From NCBI RefSeq assembly GCF_048323755.1, contig NZ_JBLWFS010000001.1, positions 456,393-520,392 of the forward strand: 64,000 nucleotides of DNA. The letters run 5' to 3'. This document shows positions 21,773 through 31,012 of the stretch, piece by piece; position 1 is the first letter of the stretch; the number at the start of each line of letters is the position of its first letter. A model generated the notes under the pieces. That model had not been told where the DNA came from and did no database searches. It was given only the letters and a program-made list of their open reading frames with translations. The position numbers and the translations under genes are program-made. This stretch comes from Alkalihalobacterium sp048323755. GTDB taxonomy: Bacteria; Bacillota; Bacilli; Bacillales; Bacillaceae_F.

Positions 21773-22432
21773 ATGGCAAGGTTTCAGGAGGAATATGATA
21801 AATGGTTAAAAATACAAATTCTCGAAGAAAAAAATCCCCGCAGGCGTGAGCTTCTTGAAAAAGGACTTGGGCATGGGACAGTTGAGTTTCTTCGATTAGT
21901 TTGGTTCCCTGTAGTAGGAAATTTTGATGATTTGTACCCGGAATGGGAAGTCCTAGACTTTAATAATGGCTATCGTTATCTAGATCTCGCTTATAAACGA
22001 GGAGGTGCGAAAGGATGTATTGAAATCCAAGGATATGGTCCACATGCAAGAGACCTTGATGTGAGGAGATTTAAAGACTTGTGCTGGCGACATTCGTTAC
22101 TATCGCTTGATAGTTGGACAATATTACCGATAGCTTACTTATCGATAAAAGAAGAAACAAAACAATGTCAGCAGCTTGTACTTGCTTTTATTGGGAAGTT
22201 TATATCTATGGAAACTCAATCGCAGTTATCATGGCTAGAAGTAGAAGTTGTAAGGTATGCACGTCGGTTAATCAGACCGATAACACCACTAGAAATTGCA
22301 AACCATTTAAAAATAGGTATTCGCCACGCTCGGCGCATTTTACATCATCTCGCCGATCTCGAAATTTTTGTTATAGCTAGCGGAAACAAACGCGCTCGTT
22401 CATATCAACTGAAAGCAGCACCTCACTTTTAA
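21773..22432 (+). CDS. Nuclease-like domain plus winged-helix protein
   Basis: 219 residues, standing alone. Residues 66-125 have the layout of a small PD-(D/E)XK fold like DUF559/Vsr nucleases: hydrophobic strand with D71 (YLDLAY), E84-x-Q86 in CIEIQGYGPHARD, then R99, D102 and R106 and a W-x-I-L-P strand. The C-terminal part from about 160 looks like a winged helix-turn-helix (TPLEIANHLKIGIRHARRIL). Similar Bacillus proteins are often annotated only as DNA-binding regulators. Whether the D-E-Q set cuts DNA is unknown. The ATG at 21773 follows GGGAGTGG. Confidence 0.6.
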   Translation: MARFQEEYDKWLKIQILEEKNPRRRELLEKGLGHGTVEFLRLVWFPVVGNFDDLYPEWEVLDFNNGYRYLDLAYKRGGAKGCIEIQGYGPHARDLDVRRFKDLCWRHSLLSLDSWTILPIAYLSIKEETKQCQQLVLAFIGKFISMETQSQLSWLEVEVVRYARRLIRPITPLEIANHLKIGIRHARRILHHLADLEIFVIASGNKRARSYQLKAAPHF

Positions 22433-22469
22433 GATAAATAACTTAAAATAAGCGAACCGTAGCTACTAT

Positions 22470-22690
22470 AATACTCACCATCGATTTCCATTTCCACCAC
22501 ATTCATCATTGTAACATTTACATCTCATTCTCATTCAACAGCAACTTCCTAATGCAAAGCAACTCCCAATGCACAGCAGCATCCCAATCCTACATCACCA
22601 CCACTATTGACCACTCCACTCGCATATAACCTCACCTCCACAATAGCACCCGCATCACCGAAACTAACTTTCCTATCAAATAGCTAAATA
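22470..22690. other. Strand-asymmetric, G-poor intergenic stretch
   Basis: For about 200 bp the + strand has only a handful of G per 60 bases while C is several-fold more common. Short C-rich words such as CATCACCACC and CAACTTCCTAATGC recur. On the - strand it gives short cysteine/glycine-rich readings after a GGAGGTGAGG ribosome-binding-like site, all ending within about 30 codons. No intact gene is supported; a decayed low-complexity gene is one explanation. Confidence 0.4.
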
Positions 22691-22861
22691 AACTCGTTTC
22701 ATCTCTTTCAAGTTATTATTCCGGTCTAGTTATTAAAAATGACTCATCTAAATAATAATCATTCCAACCGCATTTCCCCATAGCAGGCCCTAACTATTGT
22801 GAACATGAGAAAAACAGTAGTATGATAGACGTATCCATCATTTTGACAAAGAGGGATTGCG

Positions 22862-23710
22862 ATGATTTACATAGGTTTAACCGGTTGGGGGGATCACGAT
22901 GATTTATATGAAGGAACGAGGCCTCAGGATAAGCTGCGAACGTACAGCAGTCATTTTCCTGTCGTTGAAGTGGATTCCTCATTTTATGCGATACAACCTG
23001 TTCGTAATTATGAAAAATGGATACGTGAAACGCCATCTTCTTTTCAATTTGTCGTGAAAGCCTATCAAGGAATGACGGGGCATCAGCGTGGAGCGATTCC
23101 ATTTCAATCGAAAGAAGAGATGTTTGAAGCGTTTCGTGAATCGGTCGAGCCGTTAGTTCGGGAAAACCGTTTAGCAATGGTCTTGTGTCAGTTTCCTCCA
23201 TGGTTTGATTGCCGAAAAGAAAATGTTCAATATATACGCTATGTTAAGGCACAGCTTCAAGCTCTTCCAGTTGCACTAGAATTTCGCCATCAATCATGGT
23301 TTACTCCAGATATGAAGGAGAAAACAGTAACGTTTATGAAGGAGGAACAATGGATTCACAGCATTTGTGATGAACCGCAAGCGGGTACTGGGAGTGTTCC
23401 GATCGTACTAGAAGCTACCGACGACGAGAAGACACTCATACGGTTTCATGGTCGCAACTACTACGGCTGGCGTGATCCGGGGGACGGAAATTGGCGCGAT
23501 GTCCGTTATTTATATAATTACAATGATGAGGAACTTGGTGAATGGGTTGAAAGGGTAAGACGACTTGAAACGTCTACAAAAGACATATATGTCGTATTTA
23601 ATAATAATTCAGGTGGAGATGCGGCTGGAAATGCTAAACGATTTCAAGCAATGCTCGGCATCGAATATGAAGGACTCGCCCCTAGACAATTAACGTTATT
23701 TGATGAATGA
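22862..23710 (+). CDS. yunF: DUF72 family protein YunF
   Basis: A 282-residue TIM-barrel-like DUF72 protein. It starts with IGLTGWGDHDDLY and has VEVDSSFYAIQP, VALEFRHQSWF and LIRFHGRNYYGW, all family signatures. The biochemical function is not established. It ends with RQLTLFDE, a common C-terminus. It is first of yunF-E-D-C, matching B. subtilis neighbours. The ribosome binding site GAGGGA precedes the ATG. Confidence 0.88.
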   Translation: MIYIGLTGWGDHDDLYEGTRPQDKLRTYSSHFPVVEVDSSFYAIQPVRNYEKWIRETPSSFQFVVKAYQGMTGHQRGAIPFQSKEEMFEAFRESVEPLVRENRLAMVLCQFPPWFDCRKENVQYIRYVKAQLQALPVALEFRHQSWFTPDMKEKTVTFMKEEQWIHSICDEPQAGTGSVPIVLEATDDEKTLIRFHGRNYYGWRDPGDGNWRDVRYLYNYNDEELGEWVERVRRLETSTKDIYVVFNNNSGGDAAGNAKRFQAMLGIEYEGLAPRQLTLFDE

Positions 23711-23778
23711 TATAGTATTATAAATTATTTTTGTAAGACGAGTAAGTAAGCGCAATTAAAGAAAGTTGGGGAACAGGT

Positions 23779-24603
23779 ATGGAATGGATCGTTTTAGTGA
23801 TTTTAGGGCTCATTGCCGGGACATTAGGCAGTTTAATGGGCTTAGGCGGCGGGATTATTGTTGTGCCCGCTTTAATGGTTCTTAGTGGTTACATCGGGAT
23901 ATTAGCCGGCATCACTCCGCAAGTGGCAGTTGGTACTTCTTTACTCATAATGATTTTTACAGGAGCGTCATCTACCCTCGCTTATATAAAGCAAAAGAAA
24001 GTAGACTACATAAGTGGTTCGATTTTTTTAATTGGGAGTATTCCAGGAGCTTTGTTTGGGGTTTATTTAAACAAAGGAATTGAAGTTTCCAGCTTTCTTA
24101 TTTATTTTGGACTTTTTATTATTATTGTTTCTTTAATTTTAATGGTCAGAAAGTATTTAAAGCCAATTAAAGTAGGAAAAAAAGGGGTTAAACGAGAATA
24201 TGTGAATGACCTAGGAGAAACCGTTCAATATGGCTTCAGTCCTTGGCTTGCTATTCCAATTTCCTTTATTGTCGGTATGTGTTCAGGATTATTTGGGATC
24301 GGCGGCGGTTCGCTCATGGTACCTGCAATGATCTTAATCTTCGGTTTTCCGGCTCATATGGCTGTTGCCACATCGATGTTCATGATTTTCTTTTCAGCCA
24401 TTTCTAGTTCCGTTTCTCATATCGCTTTAGGTAACGTGGATTGGCTGTATGCGATAGCGTTAATTCCAGGAGCATGGATCGGTGGAAAATTAGGGGCCGC
24501 AATCGGTCAACGACTAAAAAGTGATACATTAGTTATGTTTTTACGAATTTTCTTAGTCATTATTGGAGCGAGATTAATTTGGCAAGGGTTGATGGTAGGG
24601 TAA
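23779..24603 (+). CDS. yunE: TSUP (TauE/SafE) family permease YunE
   Basis: A 274-residue membrane protein with about eight hydrophobic segments in two repeats. Each repeat carries a glycine-rich motif (GLGGGIIVVPALMV near the N-terminus; FGIGGGSLMVPAMIL near 175). The family exports sulfite, sulfonates or related anions; the substrate here is unknown. A ribosome binding site is not strong (GGGGAACAGGT). Place and order match yunE. Confidence 0.88.
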   Translation: MEWIVLVILGLIAGTLGSLMGLGGGIIVVPALMVLSGYIGILAGITPQVAVGTSLLIMIFTGASSTLAYIKQKKVDYISGSIFLIGSIPGALFGVYLNKGIEVSSFLIYFGLFIIIVSLILMVRKYLKPIKVGKKGVKREYVNDLGETVQYGFSPWLAIPISFIVGMCSGLFGIGGGSLMVPAMILIFGFPAHMAVATSMFMIFFSAISSSVSHIALGNVDWLYAIALIPGAWIGGKLGAAIGQRLKSDTLVMFLRIFLVIIGARLIWQGLMVG

Positions 24604-24623
24604 TTGCCCTTCGTGTTAAGAGA

Positions 24624-24782
24624 TTATGTTAAAGCATATTGTTGAAATGCATTGATCTTTGGCTCAAAATTTGACACTGGTTTACCCTCTTCAAAAGATA
24701 ATTGTCTTGGGTCTGCATGAATGAGAAGTGATGTCCACATAAAATCTTAGTCTTTTTCAATAACAACATCTACATCAAACAT
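24624..24782 (-). pseudogene. Possible gene remnant antisense to the yunE-yunD gap
   Basis: On the - strand a protein-like reading runs MFDVDVVIEKD, stop, DFMWTSLLIHADPRQLSFEE and on to INAFQQYALT before a final stop. The single internal TAA (24747-24749) and the lack of a ribosome binding site suggest the eroded C-terminus of a lost gene. The family is not recognised. Confidence 0.3.
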
Positions 24783-24815
24783 TAACAGCGTCACTATAAA
24801 AAAGGAGGCTTTTGG

Positions 24816-26213
24816 GTGTCTTCTGAACAGACTTTATTTATTTATCATACGAACGATATACATAGTCATTTTGAACATTGGCCAAAAATTGTTGAATTTA
24901 TTAAAAAGCAGCGCAGCTTTCATGAACGAAAGCAGGAGAATATGCTTTACTTTGATATTGGCGATCATGCCGATCGGTGTCATCCAATGACTGAGGCAAC
25001 AGAAGGCAAAGGAAATGTTGAATTGTTAAACCAAGCAGGAGTTCAAGCGGTTACTATCGGAAATAACGAAGGTTTAACATTTTCCAAGGACACTTTGAAC
25101 GAGTTGTATGAAGATGCACAATTTCCTGTTTTAGTAGCGAACTTGTTAGACGAACACGATGAAGTGCCGGCCTGGGCAAAGCCTTATCACTACATCACGT
25201 TAAACAATGGAACAAAAATTGGTGTAATCGGGATGACAGCGCCATTTTTTCCTTTCTACGACAAACTAGGCTGGACCATTGTCGACCCTTTTGAAATCTT
25301 ACCCAATCTCGTAGCAAAAGTTCGTGCTGAGGCTGACTTTGTGATTTTCTTATCACACCTCGGCTTCCCGGCAGACCAAGAAATAGCCGAGCACATTGAA
25401 GGCATTGATGTTATTTTAGGAGCGCATACGCATCACGTTCTTCAGTCCGGTAAAAACATAAAAGGTACATTCATCGGCCAAGCGGGGAAATTTGGCTTTC
25501 ATATTGGTCAGATCAAACTTGTAATTAATGAAGAAACAAAGGAAATTGTCGATATTGAAATGGCGGCCATTGAGACGCCAACAATGCCACAATCAAAGGA
25601 AACACTTGAGCTGTTAGAGCGTCTTGACCAAAAACAACGTCAAATTATGAACGAAGAGCTTGCGGTATTGCCGTATGATTTACCGGTTAAATGGTTTGAA
25701 CCTTCAATTGGTCCAGAGCTGTTAGCAGAAGCATTAAAAGAGTGGTGTAGTACAAATATTAGCATGGTGAATTCTGGTGTGCTACTCGATAGTCTTCCAA
25801 AAGGCGGTATTACGAGAGGGGATGTTCATCGAATTTGTCCTCATCCGATTAACCCATGTATTGTTACACTGCGCGGTGACCGCTTGAAAGAAACGATCTT
25901 GCATGCTTTTACAGAGCGGATGCAGCGCCTTGAATTAAAAGGTTTTGGTTTCCGTGGTGAAGTTTTAGGGAGAATGGCTTTCTCAGGCATTGAGGTTCAT
26001 ACTAAAAAGCTAGCAGACCAAGCAGAACACGTAGAACGGATTCTCATTGACGGACAATCGATTGATATGAAAAAAGAGTACCAATTAGCAACCCTCGATA
26101 TGTTTACATTTGGAAAACTGTATCCGGCTATCGCCGAGTCTACGTCAAAAGTTTTCTTTATGCCGGAGCTTCTTCGGGATGTTTTCTTATGGAAGTTAAA
26201 ACAAATTAGGTAA
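24816..26213 (+). CDS. yunD: 5'-nucleotidase/UshA-like metallophosphoesterase YunD
   Basis: 465 residues with an N-terminal calcineurin-like phosphoesterase domain (HTNDIHSHFEHW, DIGDHADRCHP, GNNEGL, FLSHLGFPADQ, GAHTHH) and a C-terminal 5'-nucleotidase domain from about residue 290. The usual GNHE motif reads GNNE, which I believe is normal for YunD proteins. No signal peptide is visible, so it is probably cytoplasmic, unlike UshA. The GTG start at 24816 follows AAAGGAGG with 8-nt spacing. Confidence 0.87.
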   Translation: MSSEQTLFIYHTNDIHSHFEHWPKIVEFIKKQRSFHERKQENMLYFDIGDHADRCHPMTEATEGKGNVELLNQAGVQAVTIGNNEGLTFSKDTLNELYEDAQFPVLVANLLDEHDEVPAWAKPYHYITLNNGTKIGVIGMTAPFFPFYDKLGWTIVDPFEILPNLVAKVRAEADFVIFLSHLGFPADQEIAEHIEGIDVILGAHTHHVLQSGKNIKGTFIGQAGKFGFHIGQIKLVINEETKEIVDIEMAAIETPTMPQSKETLELLERLDQKQRQIMNEELAVLPYDLPVKWFEPSIGPELLAEALKEWCSTNISMVNSGVLLDSLPKGGITRGDVHRICPHPINPCIVTLRGDRLKETILHAFTERMQRLELKGFGFRGEVLGRMAFSGIEVHTKKLADQAEHVERILIDGQSIDMKKEYQLATLDMFTFGKLYPAIAESTSKVFFMPELLRDVFLWKLKQIR

Positions 26214-26388
26214 TCGTCCAACCTTTGCACTTTTTCGTCTGTTTTTCATATTGTATAACGAGGATAAGTCAAACGCCTTGTGAAGTTTTATCTTCATAAG
26301 CAACCACGTGAGCTTGTTCTAGAGACTATTCCTAAGGGATTAAGGCTTTGGAACATATGCATTATCCGAAAAACGGAGGAGTGATACT

Positions 26389-26691
26389 GTGCTTGAAATG
26401 AATCCAATTTCAATCGAGGGTCATACCTTCATTGCTGTTACCCTTAAGCTTCCAAAAACAAACTTTATGGCAGTGATGAGTGATAAAGGATATATAATGT
26501 GCGGGGCACTTGACGTTGCACTATTAAATGAAAAGCTGAAAGAGCGTAAAATCATCGCAGGCCGTGCCGTTGGTGTTCGTACAATCGACCAACTCCTTGA
26601 GGCTCCGCTTGAGTCCATTACATTAGAAGCTGAAGCTGTAGGTGTTAAAGCAGGAATGAAAGGTAAAGATGCATTGTTAAAGATGCTCTAA
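26389..26691 (+). CDS. yunC: DUF1805 family protein YunC
   Basis: A compact 100-residue DUF1805 protein with the conserved segment GYIMCGALDVALLNEKLKER and GRAVGVRTIDQLLEAP. Function is unknown. The GTG start at 26389 follows GGAGGA with good spacing. It follows yunD on the same strand after about 175 nt, with a terminator downstream. Confidence 0.9.
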   Translation: MLEMNPISIEGHTFIAVTLKLPKTNFMAVMSDKGYIMCGALDVALLNEKLKERKIIAGRAVGVRTIDQLLEAPLESITLEAEAVGVKAGMKGKDALLKML

Positions 26692-26723
26692 CTCAACATA
26701 TGGATACTCTATCCATGTTCAAT

Positions 26724-26767
26724 AAAAAGAGACTGACGGATTTTATTTTTTCGTTGGTCTCTTTTGT
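26724..26767 (+). terminator. Terminator after yunC
   Basis: AAAAGAGACTGACG pairs with CGTTGGTCTCTTTT (G-T pairs) and is followed by TTTTG. Confidence 0.8.
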
Positions 26768-26863
26768 ATTGGGTTAAAAGACCTATACACGCTCACCAAA
26801 ATTTTCTAATCTTATCAACTGTAGTCCTGAATTTTAATTAAACAGTTGAAAGGGAGTTAACAT

Positions 26864-27013
26864 ATGTCTACACAAATGATACCCTTGATATGTCGAAATT
26901 TTATACAATTTGTAGATGACTGTAAAACAAACGCCATATTTTTAAATGAAAGGGTTTCAATTCGTTTATCGATTGGAATCATTCATTCAGAGTGTAATGT
27001 AAATTTGAATTAG
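26864..27013 (+). CDS. Small hypothetical protein upstream of the HD-GYP gene
   Basis: A 49-residue ORF beginning MSTQMIPLICRNFIQFVDD, with two further cysteines and no obvious membrane helix. The ribosome binding site GAAAGGGAG lies 7 nt before the ATG, which is strong support. Its stop is 14 nt before the start of the HD-GYP gene, so the two are probably co-transcribed. It could be a small partner or only a leader peptide. No family is recognised. Confidence 0.6.
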   Translation: MSTQMIPLICRNFIQFVDDCKTNAIFLNERVSIRLSIGIIHSECNVNLN

Positions 27014-27027
27014 AGCAGGAGCAACCT

Positions 27028-28134
27028 ATGAGACTAGCAGCAACTAAATCACTACTTGAAAATACTTGTCTTGCAAAGCCGATTATTAATGATAATGGGC
27101 AAGTTCTCTTACAGCAAGGGGTGCCCTTAACGTCACGAATGATTGAGCGTTTGATTGAGAAGGGAATTACTTTTGTTTATATTGAGGACGGACTGACACA
27201 AGATGTAGAAGACAATGAAGTGATTTCAGACAAAGTTCGTTTTCAAGCAATTGGTACGATCAAGTCTGAATTTAATAAAATTTGTGATGATCAAACATTA
27301 AAGAAATCTTTTCATAATGCACATCTTAGTCAAAACTTCTCAAAAGTGATCCGTTCCATTTTAGCTGAAGTAAAAGAGAACCCGAGAACCATTTCTCTTT
27401 TATCTGATGTTTTTGTTTACGACTCCTATATTTTTACCCATTCATTAAATGTTACTATATATACATTAGCACTTGCATTAGAGTTGAAATATAACGAGAA
27501 ACAGTTGCTGGAAATTGGATTAGGTGCGATACTACATGATGTCGGGAAGATCGAAATTCCGACGGAAATTTTAAATAAGCCAGGTAAGTTAGATTATGAA
27601 GAGTTTTTAGTCATTAAAAAACATGCACAAGCTGGCTATGAACTATTGAAAGATCAACCAAACGTTTCTTTATTAACTGCACATTGTGCGTACCAACATC
27701 ACGAGCGCAATGATGGATCGGGTTATCCTCGTGGGATTAAAGGGGATGAGATCCATCCGTATGCCAAGCTCATTGGTCTTTGTGATGTGTTTGATGCGGT
27801 AACCTCTAATCGTGTTTACCGTCGTGCTATGCTTCCTCATGAAGCACTTGAATTGTTGTATTCTGGGGTAGGAACATTGTATGATAAGGAATTGATAGAG
27901 GCCTTTCAAAGAACAATTGCGGTGTATCCAGTAGGTATAACAGTCGGTTTAAGTGATGGCAGGGAAGGTATTGTCGTAAAACAAAATAAACAGCTATCCA
28001 CACGTCCAATCATCCGGATTACGAAGGAGAATGAACGTCAAGTTAAACCGTATGACCTTGATCTAATGACACATATCAATATGACGATCACAACGTGTGA
28101 AACTGTATTAGCAAATAAAGAAGTTAAAGTTTAA
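27028..28134 (+). CDS. HD-GYP domain phosphodiesterase
   Basis: 368 residues. An N-terminal region of about 130 residues of the DUF3391/TerB-less type found in HD-GYP proteins is followed by an HD-GYP domain. Metal-binding HD is in [10 protein letters not shown] (about residue 171), then [19 protein letters not shown] and CDVFDAVTS. Such proteins hydrolyse cyclic di-GMP. The residues needed for catalysis appear intact; activity itself is inferred. No membrane segment, so cytoplasmic. The ribosome binding site GAGCAGGAG precedes the ATG. Confidence 0.9.
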   Translation: MRLAATKSLLENTCLAKPIINDNGQVLLQQGVPLTSRMIERLIEKGITFVYIEDGLTQDVEDNEVISDKVRFQAIGTIKSEFNKICDDQTLKKSFHNAHLSQNFSKVIRSILAEVKENPRTISLLSDVFVYDSYIFTHSLNVTIYTLALALELKYNEKQLLEIGLGAILHDVGKIEIPTEILNKPGKLDYEEFLVIKKHAQAGYELLKDQPNVSLLTAHCAYQHHERNDGSGYPRGIKGDEIHPYAKLIGLCDVFDAVTSNRVYRRAMLPHEALELLYSGVGTLYDKELIEAFQRTIAVYPVGITVGLSDGREGIVVKQNKQLSTRPIIRITKENERQVKPYDLDLMTHINMTITTCETVLANKEVKV

Positions 28135-28151
28135 AGGGGGCTGCATGTAAG

Positions 28152-29108
28152 TTGGGTACAAGTGAAACGAATTATCTTCAACTATGTAGACATGTACTTA
28201 AAAATGGAATAAAAAAAGAAGATCGAACAGGAACAGGTACCATCTCCACTTTTGGCTACCAAATGCGTTTTGACCTTAATGAAGGATTTCCGTTATTGAC
28301 GACCAAACGTGTTCCTTTTCGACTCATTGCCAGCGAGTTACTTTGGTTTATGAAAGGTGATACAAATATCCGCTACTTATTACAAGAAAACAATAATATT
28401 TGGAATGAGTGGGCGTTTGAACGTTGGGTAACGAGTGAAGAGTATGAAGGGCCAAACATGGATAACTTCGGGTTACGCTCGCAACAAGATGATGAATTTA
28501 GAAAGCAGTATGAGGAACAACTAGAATTGTTTAAAAGCCGTATACTGAAAGATGATACATTTGCTGAAAAATACGGAGATTTAGGACAAGTCTACGGAAA
28601 GCAATGGAGAGCATGGCAAACGTCAACAGGGGAAACATTGGACCAATTAGCCGATGTAATTGAAACGATTAAGAAAAATCCATCTTCAAGACGCCTGATC
28701 GTGTCTGCTTGGAATCCAGAAGATGTTCCATCGATGGCATTGCCTCCTTGTCATACGTTGTTTCAATTTTATGTTTTAGACGGAAAGTTATCGTGTCAAT
28801 TGTATCAAAGAAGCGGCGATATTTTCCTTGGCATTCCTTTTAATATTGCAAGCTATGCATTACTTACCCATTTGATTGCTCATGAATGCGGTTTACAAGT
28901 TGGCGAGTTCATTCATACGTTAGGTGATGCTCATATCTATTTAAATCACTTGGAGCAAATTGAAACGCAGTTAAGCCGAGAGCCCAAACCGCTTCCTAAG
29001 TTGGTATTGAATGAGAATGTCAAGTCGGTGTTTGATTTTGAGATGAAGGATATCTCCATTGAAGGATATGATCCACATCCGACGATTAAAGCTCCCGTTG
29101 CCGTTTAA
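28152..29108 (+). CDS. thyA: Thymidylate synthase
   Basis: A 318-residue folate-dependent thymidylate synthase converting dUMP to dTMP. The catalytic cysteine lies in PPCHTLFQF, and dUMP/folate residues are in [17 protein letters not shown]. It carries an insert of about 50 residues (around residues 90-140), as in the Lactobacillus casei enzyme, so it is longer than the E. coli type. The TTG start at 28152 follows AAAGGGGG with 11-nt spacing. dfrA, the next enzyme of the thymidylate cycle, follows downstream after a repeat. Confidence 0.95.
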   Translation: MGTSETNYLQLCRHVLKNGIKKEDRTGTGTISTFGYQMRFDLNEGFPLLTTKRVPFRLIASELLWFMKGDTNIRYLLQENNNIWNEWAFERWVTSEEYEGPNMDNFGLRSQQDDEFRKQYEEQLELFKSRILKDDTFAEKYGDLGQVYGKQWRAWQTSTGETLDQLADVIETIKKNPSSRRLIVSAWNPEDVPSMALPPCHTLFQFYVLDGKLSCQLYQRSGDIFLGIPFNIASYALLTHLIAHECGLQVGEFIHTLGDAHIYLNHLEQIETQLSREPKPLPKLVLNENVKSVFDFEMKDISIEGYDPHPTIKAPVAV

Positions 29109-29130
29109 TGATAGGCCGAATAGGCTCTTA

Positions 29131-29304
29131 GCAGGCACCTTTCGCTTTTCTATTGTCTAGCTGCAGGTGCCCAGCGTCTAGTGGACTTCGCACCCCTCCT
29201 TACGATAAGTCAACATCGGCTCAATGACGATCGCCGTGTTTCCTATATCTCATACGGGGGAGCTCCAGTCCATAAGCCGCTAAACGGGCACCTTTCGCTT
29301 TTCT
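29131..29304. repeat. CGCTTTTC-ended repeat element
   Basis: The ends are direct repeats (GCAGGCACCTTTCGCTTTTC at the left, GGGCACCTTTCGCTTTTCTA at the right). Inner blocks TGTCTAGCTGCAG, AGCGTCTAGTGGACTTCGC, CTCCTTACGATAAGTCAAC and CTCCAGTCC are shared with 54008-54194. Confidence 0.8.
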
Positions 29305-29305
29305 A

Positions 29306-29338
29306 TACTCAAGGTTATAATAGACCTTGAGTATTTTT
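29306..29338 (+). terminator. Terminator between thyA and dfrA
   Basis: A perfect 10-bp stem TACTCAAGGT/ACCTTGAGTA, 8-nt loop, TTTTT. Confidence 0.8.
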
Positions 29339-29363
29339 CGTACTTTGAAAGGGGTTGTTTTCG

Positions 29364-29849
29364 TTGATTTCATTTCTAGTTGCGATGGACAATAACCGTG
29401 TGATCGGTAAAAATAACGATTTGCCGTGGAGTCTCCCTGCTGATCTGGCGTATTTTAAAAAAGTAACTATGGGACATCCCATCGTTATGGGGCGGAAAAC
29501 GTATGAGTCGATCGGACGACCATTGCCGGGACGAGAAAATATCATCCTCACGCGTAATCAAGAATATAGTGTAGATGGTTGTACCGTGCTTCACTCGTTA
29601 GCAGATGTGAAACAAGTTGTAGATGCAGACGATAAAGAAACGTTTATTATCGGTGGTGCTGAAATTTTTAAAGAGGCGTTTCCAATCGCGGACAAGTTGT
29701 ATATCACGCATATCGATGAAGAATTTGATGGCGATACTTATTTTCCAGCCTTTCCTGATAGTGAGTGGAAAGAAGTGTCGAGAGAAAAAGGGATAAAAGA
29801 CGAGAAAAATCCGTATGATTACTACTTTACGGTTTATGAAAGAAAGTAA
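29364..29849 (+). CDS. dfrA: Dihydrofolate reductase
   Basis: A 161-residue reductase making tetrahydrofolate with NADPH. Motifs: ISFLVAMDNNRVIGKNNDLPW with the active-site loop, the catalytic acidic residue in ADLAYFKK, GRKTYESIGRPLPGR and FIIGGAEIF. The TTG at 29364 gives the family start and has AAAGGGG 9 nt upstream; the upstream TTG at 29355 abuts that ribosome binding site. Confidence 0.95.
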   Translation: MISFLVAMDNNRVIGKNNDLPWSLPADLAYFKKVTMGHPIVMGRKTYESIGRPLPGRENIILTRNQEYSVDGCTVLHSLADVKQVVDADDKETFIIGGAEIFKEAFPIADKLYITHIDEEFDGDTYFPAFPDSEWKEVSREKGIKDEKNPYDYYFTVYERK

Positions 29850-29963
29850 CGAATGGTCGTTACCTATCCAAATAGAGGATTTACCTTCTTAAAATAGTTA
29901 GATCTGACTGAAGTCGTATCGATAAAAATTAAGGGTTTCTTATAAATTTCAGGTCAAGGCCGT

Positions 29964-30000
29964 CCCCCTTCTGCATATATTTTTTGCAAAGGGGGTTTTT
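29964..30000 (+). terminator. Terminator after dfrA overlapping the yunB ribosome binding site
   Basis: CCCCCTT (29964-29970) pairs with AAGGGGG (29989-29995), followed by TTTTT. The 3' arm is also the AAGGGGG ribosome binding site of yunB. Confidence 0.6.
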
Positions 30001-30003
30001 GTT

Positions 30004-30855
30004 GTGGTTCGTTTTAGACAGCGTGGGGTGTGGAAAGGCCCTCTCCTTAAAAGAAAAAGAGGGAATGGTCCTCTCTTTAATCAAAATTCAGGAAGGAAAG
30101 GTCCGCTTCCATTTCGTTATGTTCTGTTATTATCTTTTGTTATTTTTATTGTTCTAACCGCACAAGGGCTTTGGCTAGTAGAGAAAGGTATTCGGCCGAC
30201 GCTTATTCATATTGCCAAAACGGAAACACAAGTTTTAGGTACAGAAGCGATTAATGACGCCATTTCTAAGAAAATTGCTGAGCAGTTAGATATGGATGAG
30301 TTGCTGATTGTTGAAAAGGATCAAAATGGAGATATCGCCTCGATCACATTTAATTCATCTATTGTCGCTCGTGTTCAATCTGAAGCGACACAACGGGTTC
30401 AACGCTATTTACGATTAATGGAACAAGGCAGAGTCCATGAGATGGTCCTTCCTGATGGTGTGGAAGTTGATTTTAACGAAGAAATTTACACACAAGACGG
30501 TATTATTTATACGATTCCTTTAGGTCAAGCGACAAACAATGCTCTACTCGCTCATTTAGGTCCGCAAATTCCGGTTCGATTTACAGCGATTGGGGATGTA
30601 AAGGCAAATATGAGGCATCAAGTAGAAAATACGGGCATCAATAATACGATGTTATCTCTATATCTCGATCTGCAAGTGGATGTTAAAATCGTTATTCCAT
30701 TTGCAACAGATATGGAGGTTGTTAAGACCTCGATTCCGATTGGTATGACGTTAGTTCCAGGGAAAGTTCCAGAATATTATAATGTGGGTGGAACGGGTCC
30801 AGCACCTACCTTCATTAGAGAGTCAGACATTCAAGATGCTGTAAGAGATAATTAA
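30004..30855 (+). CDS. yunB: Sporulation protein YunB
   Basis: 283 residues with a basic, Gly-rich N-terminal tail, one membrane anchor (about residues 38-58) and an outward domain (LHIAKTETQ-like IHIAKTETQVLGTEAIND). It resembles YunB, a mother-cell sporulation protein needed for normal spore formation in B. subtilis. GTG start with AAGGGGG located in the 3' arm of the preceding terminator hairpin, so reading through from dfrA may control translation. The N-terminal GPLLKRKRGNGPLFNQN tail is longer than needed for an anchor. Confidence 0.87.
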   Translation: MVRFRQRGVWKGPLLKRKRGNGPLFNQNSGRKGPLPFRYVLLLSFVIFIVLTAQGLWLVEKGIRPTLIHIAKTETQVLGTEAINDAISKKIAEQLDMDELLIVEKDQNGDIASITFNSSIVARVQSEATQRVQRYLRLMEQGRVHEMVLPDGVEVDFNEEIYTQDGIIYTIPLGQATNNALLAHLGPQIPVRFTAIGDVKANMRHQVENTGINNTMLSLYLDLQVDVKIVIPFATDMEVVKTSIPIGMTLVPGKVPEYYNVGGTGPAPTFIRESDIQDAVRDN

Positions 30856-30950
30856 CTTAGTGCTCCAATTGAAGGTTGTCCGATAGTGGACACGTGTTGA
30901 AAAACCAAAAAGTAAGAGTTATCTCCTGCTGAAAATAACAGAAATTACAT

Positions 30951-30979
30951 TTGGCGTTTTTTTAGAATAATGCTATACT
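30951..30979 (+). promoter_or_regulatory. Promoter of the lysine-riboswitch transcript
   Basis: TTGGCG at 30951-30956 and TATACT at 30974-30979 with 17-bp spacing, about 35 nt before the L-box. Confidence 0.65.
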
Positions 30980-31012
30980 ATAGCGTGGTCAATGACAAAG
31001 TAAATAGTTACA

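Noticed and set aside
22794..23201. A 135-codon - strand frame opposite yunF
   Set aside because: Antisense to the well conserved DUF72 N-terminal half.
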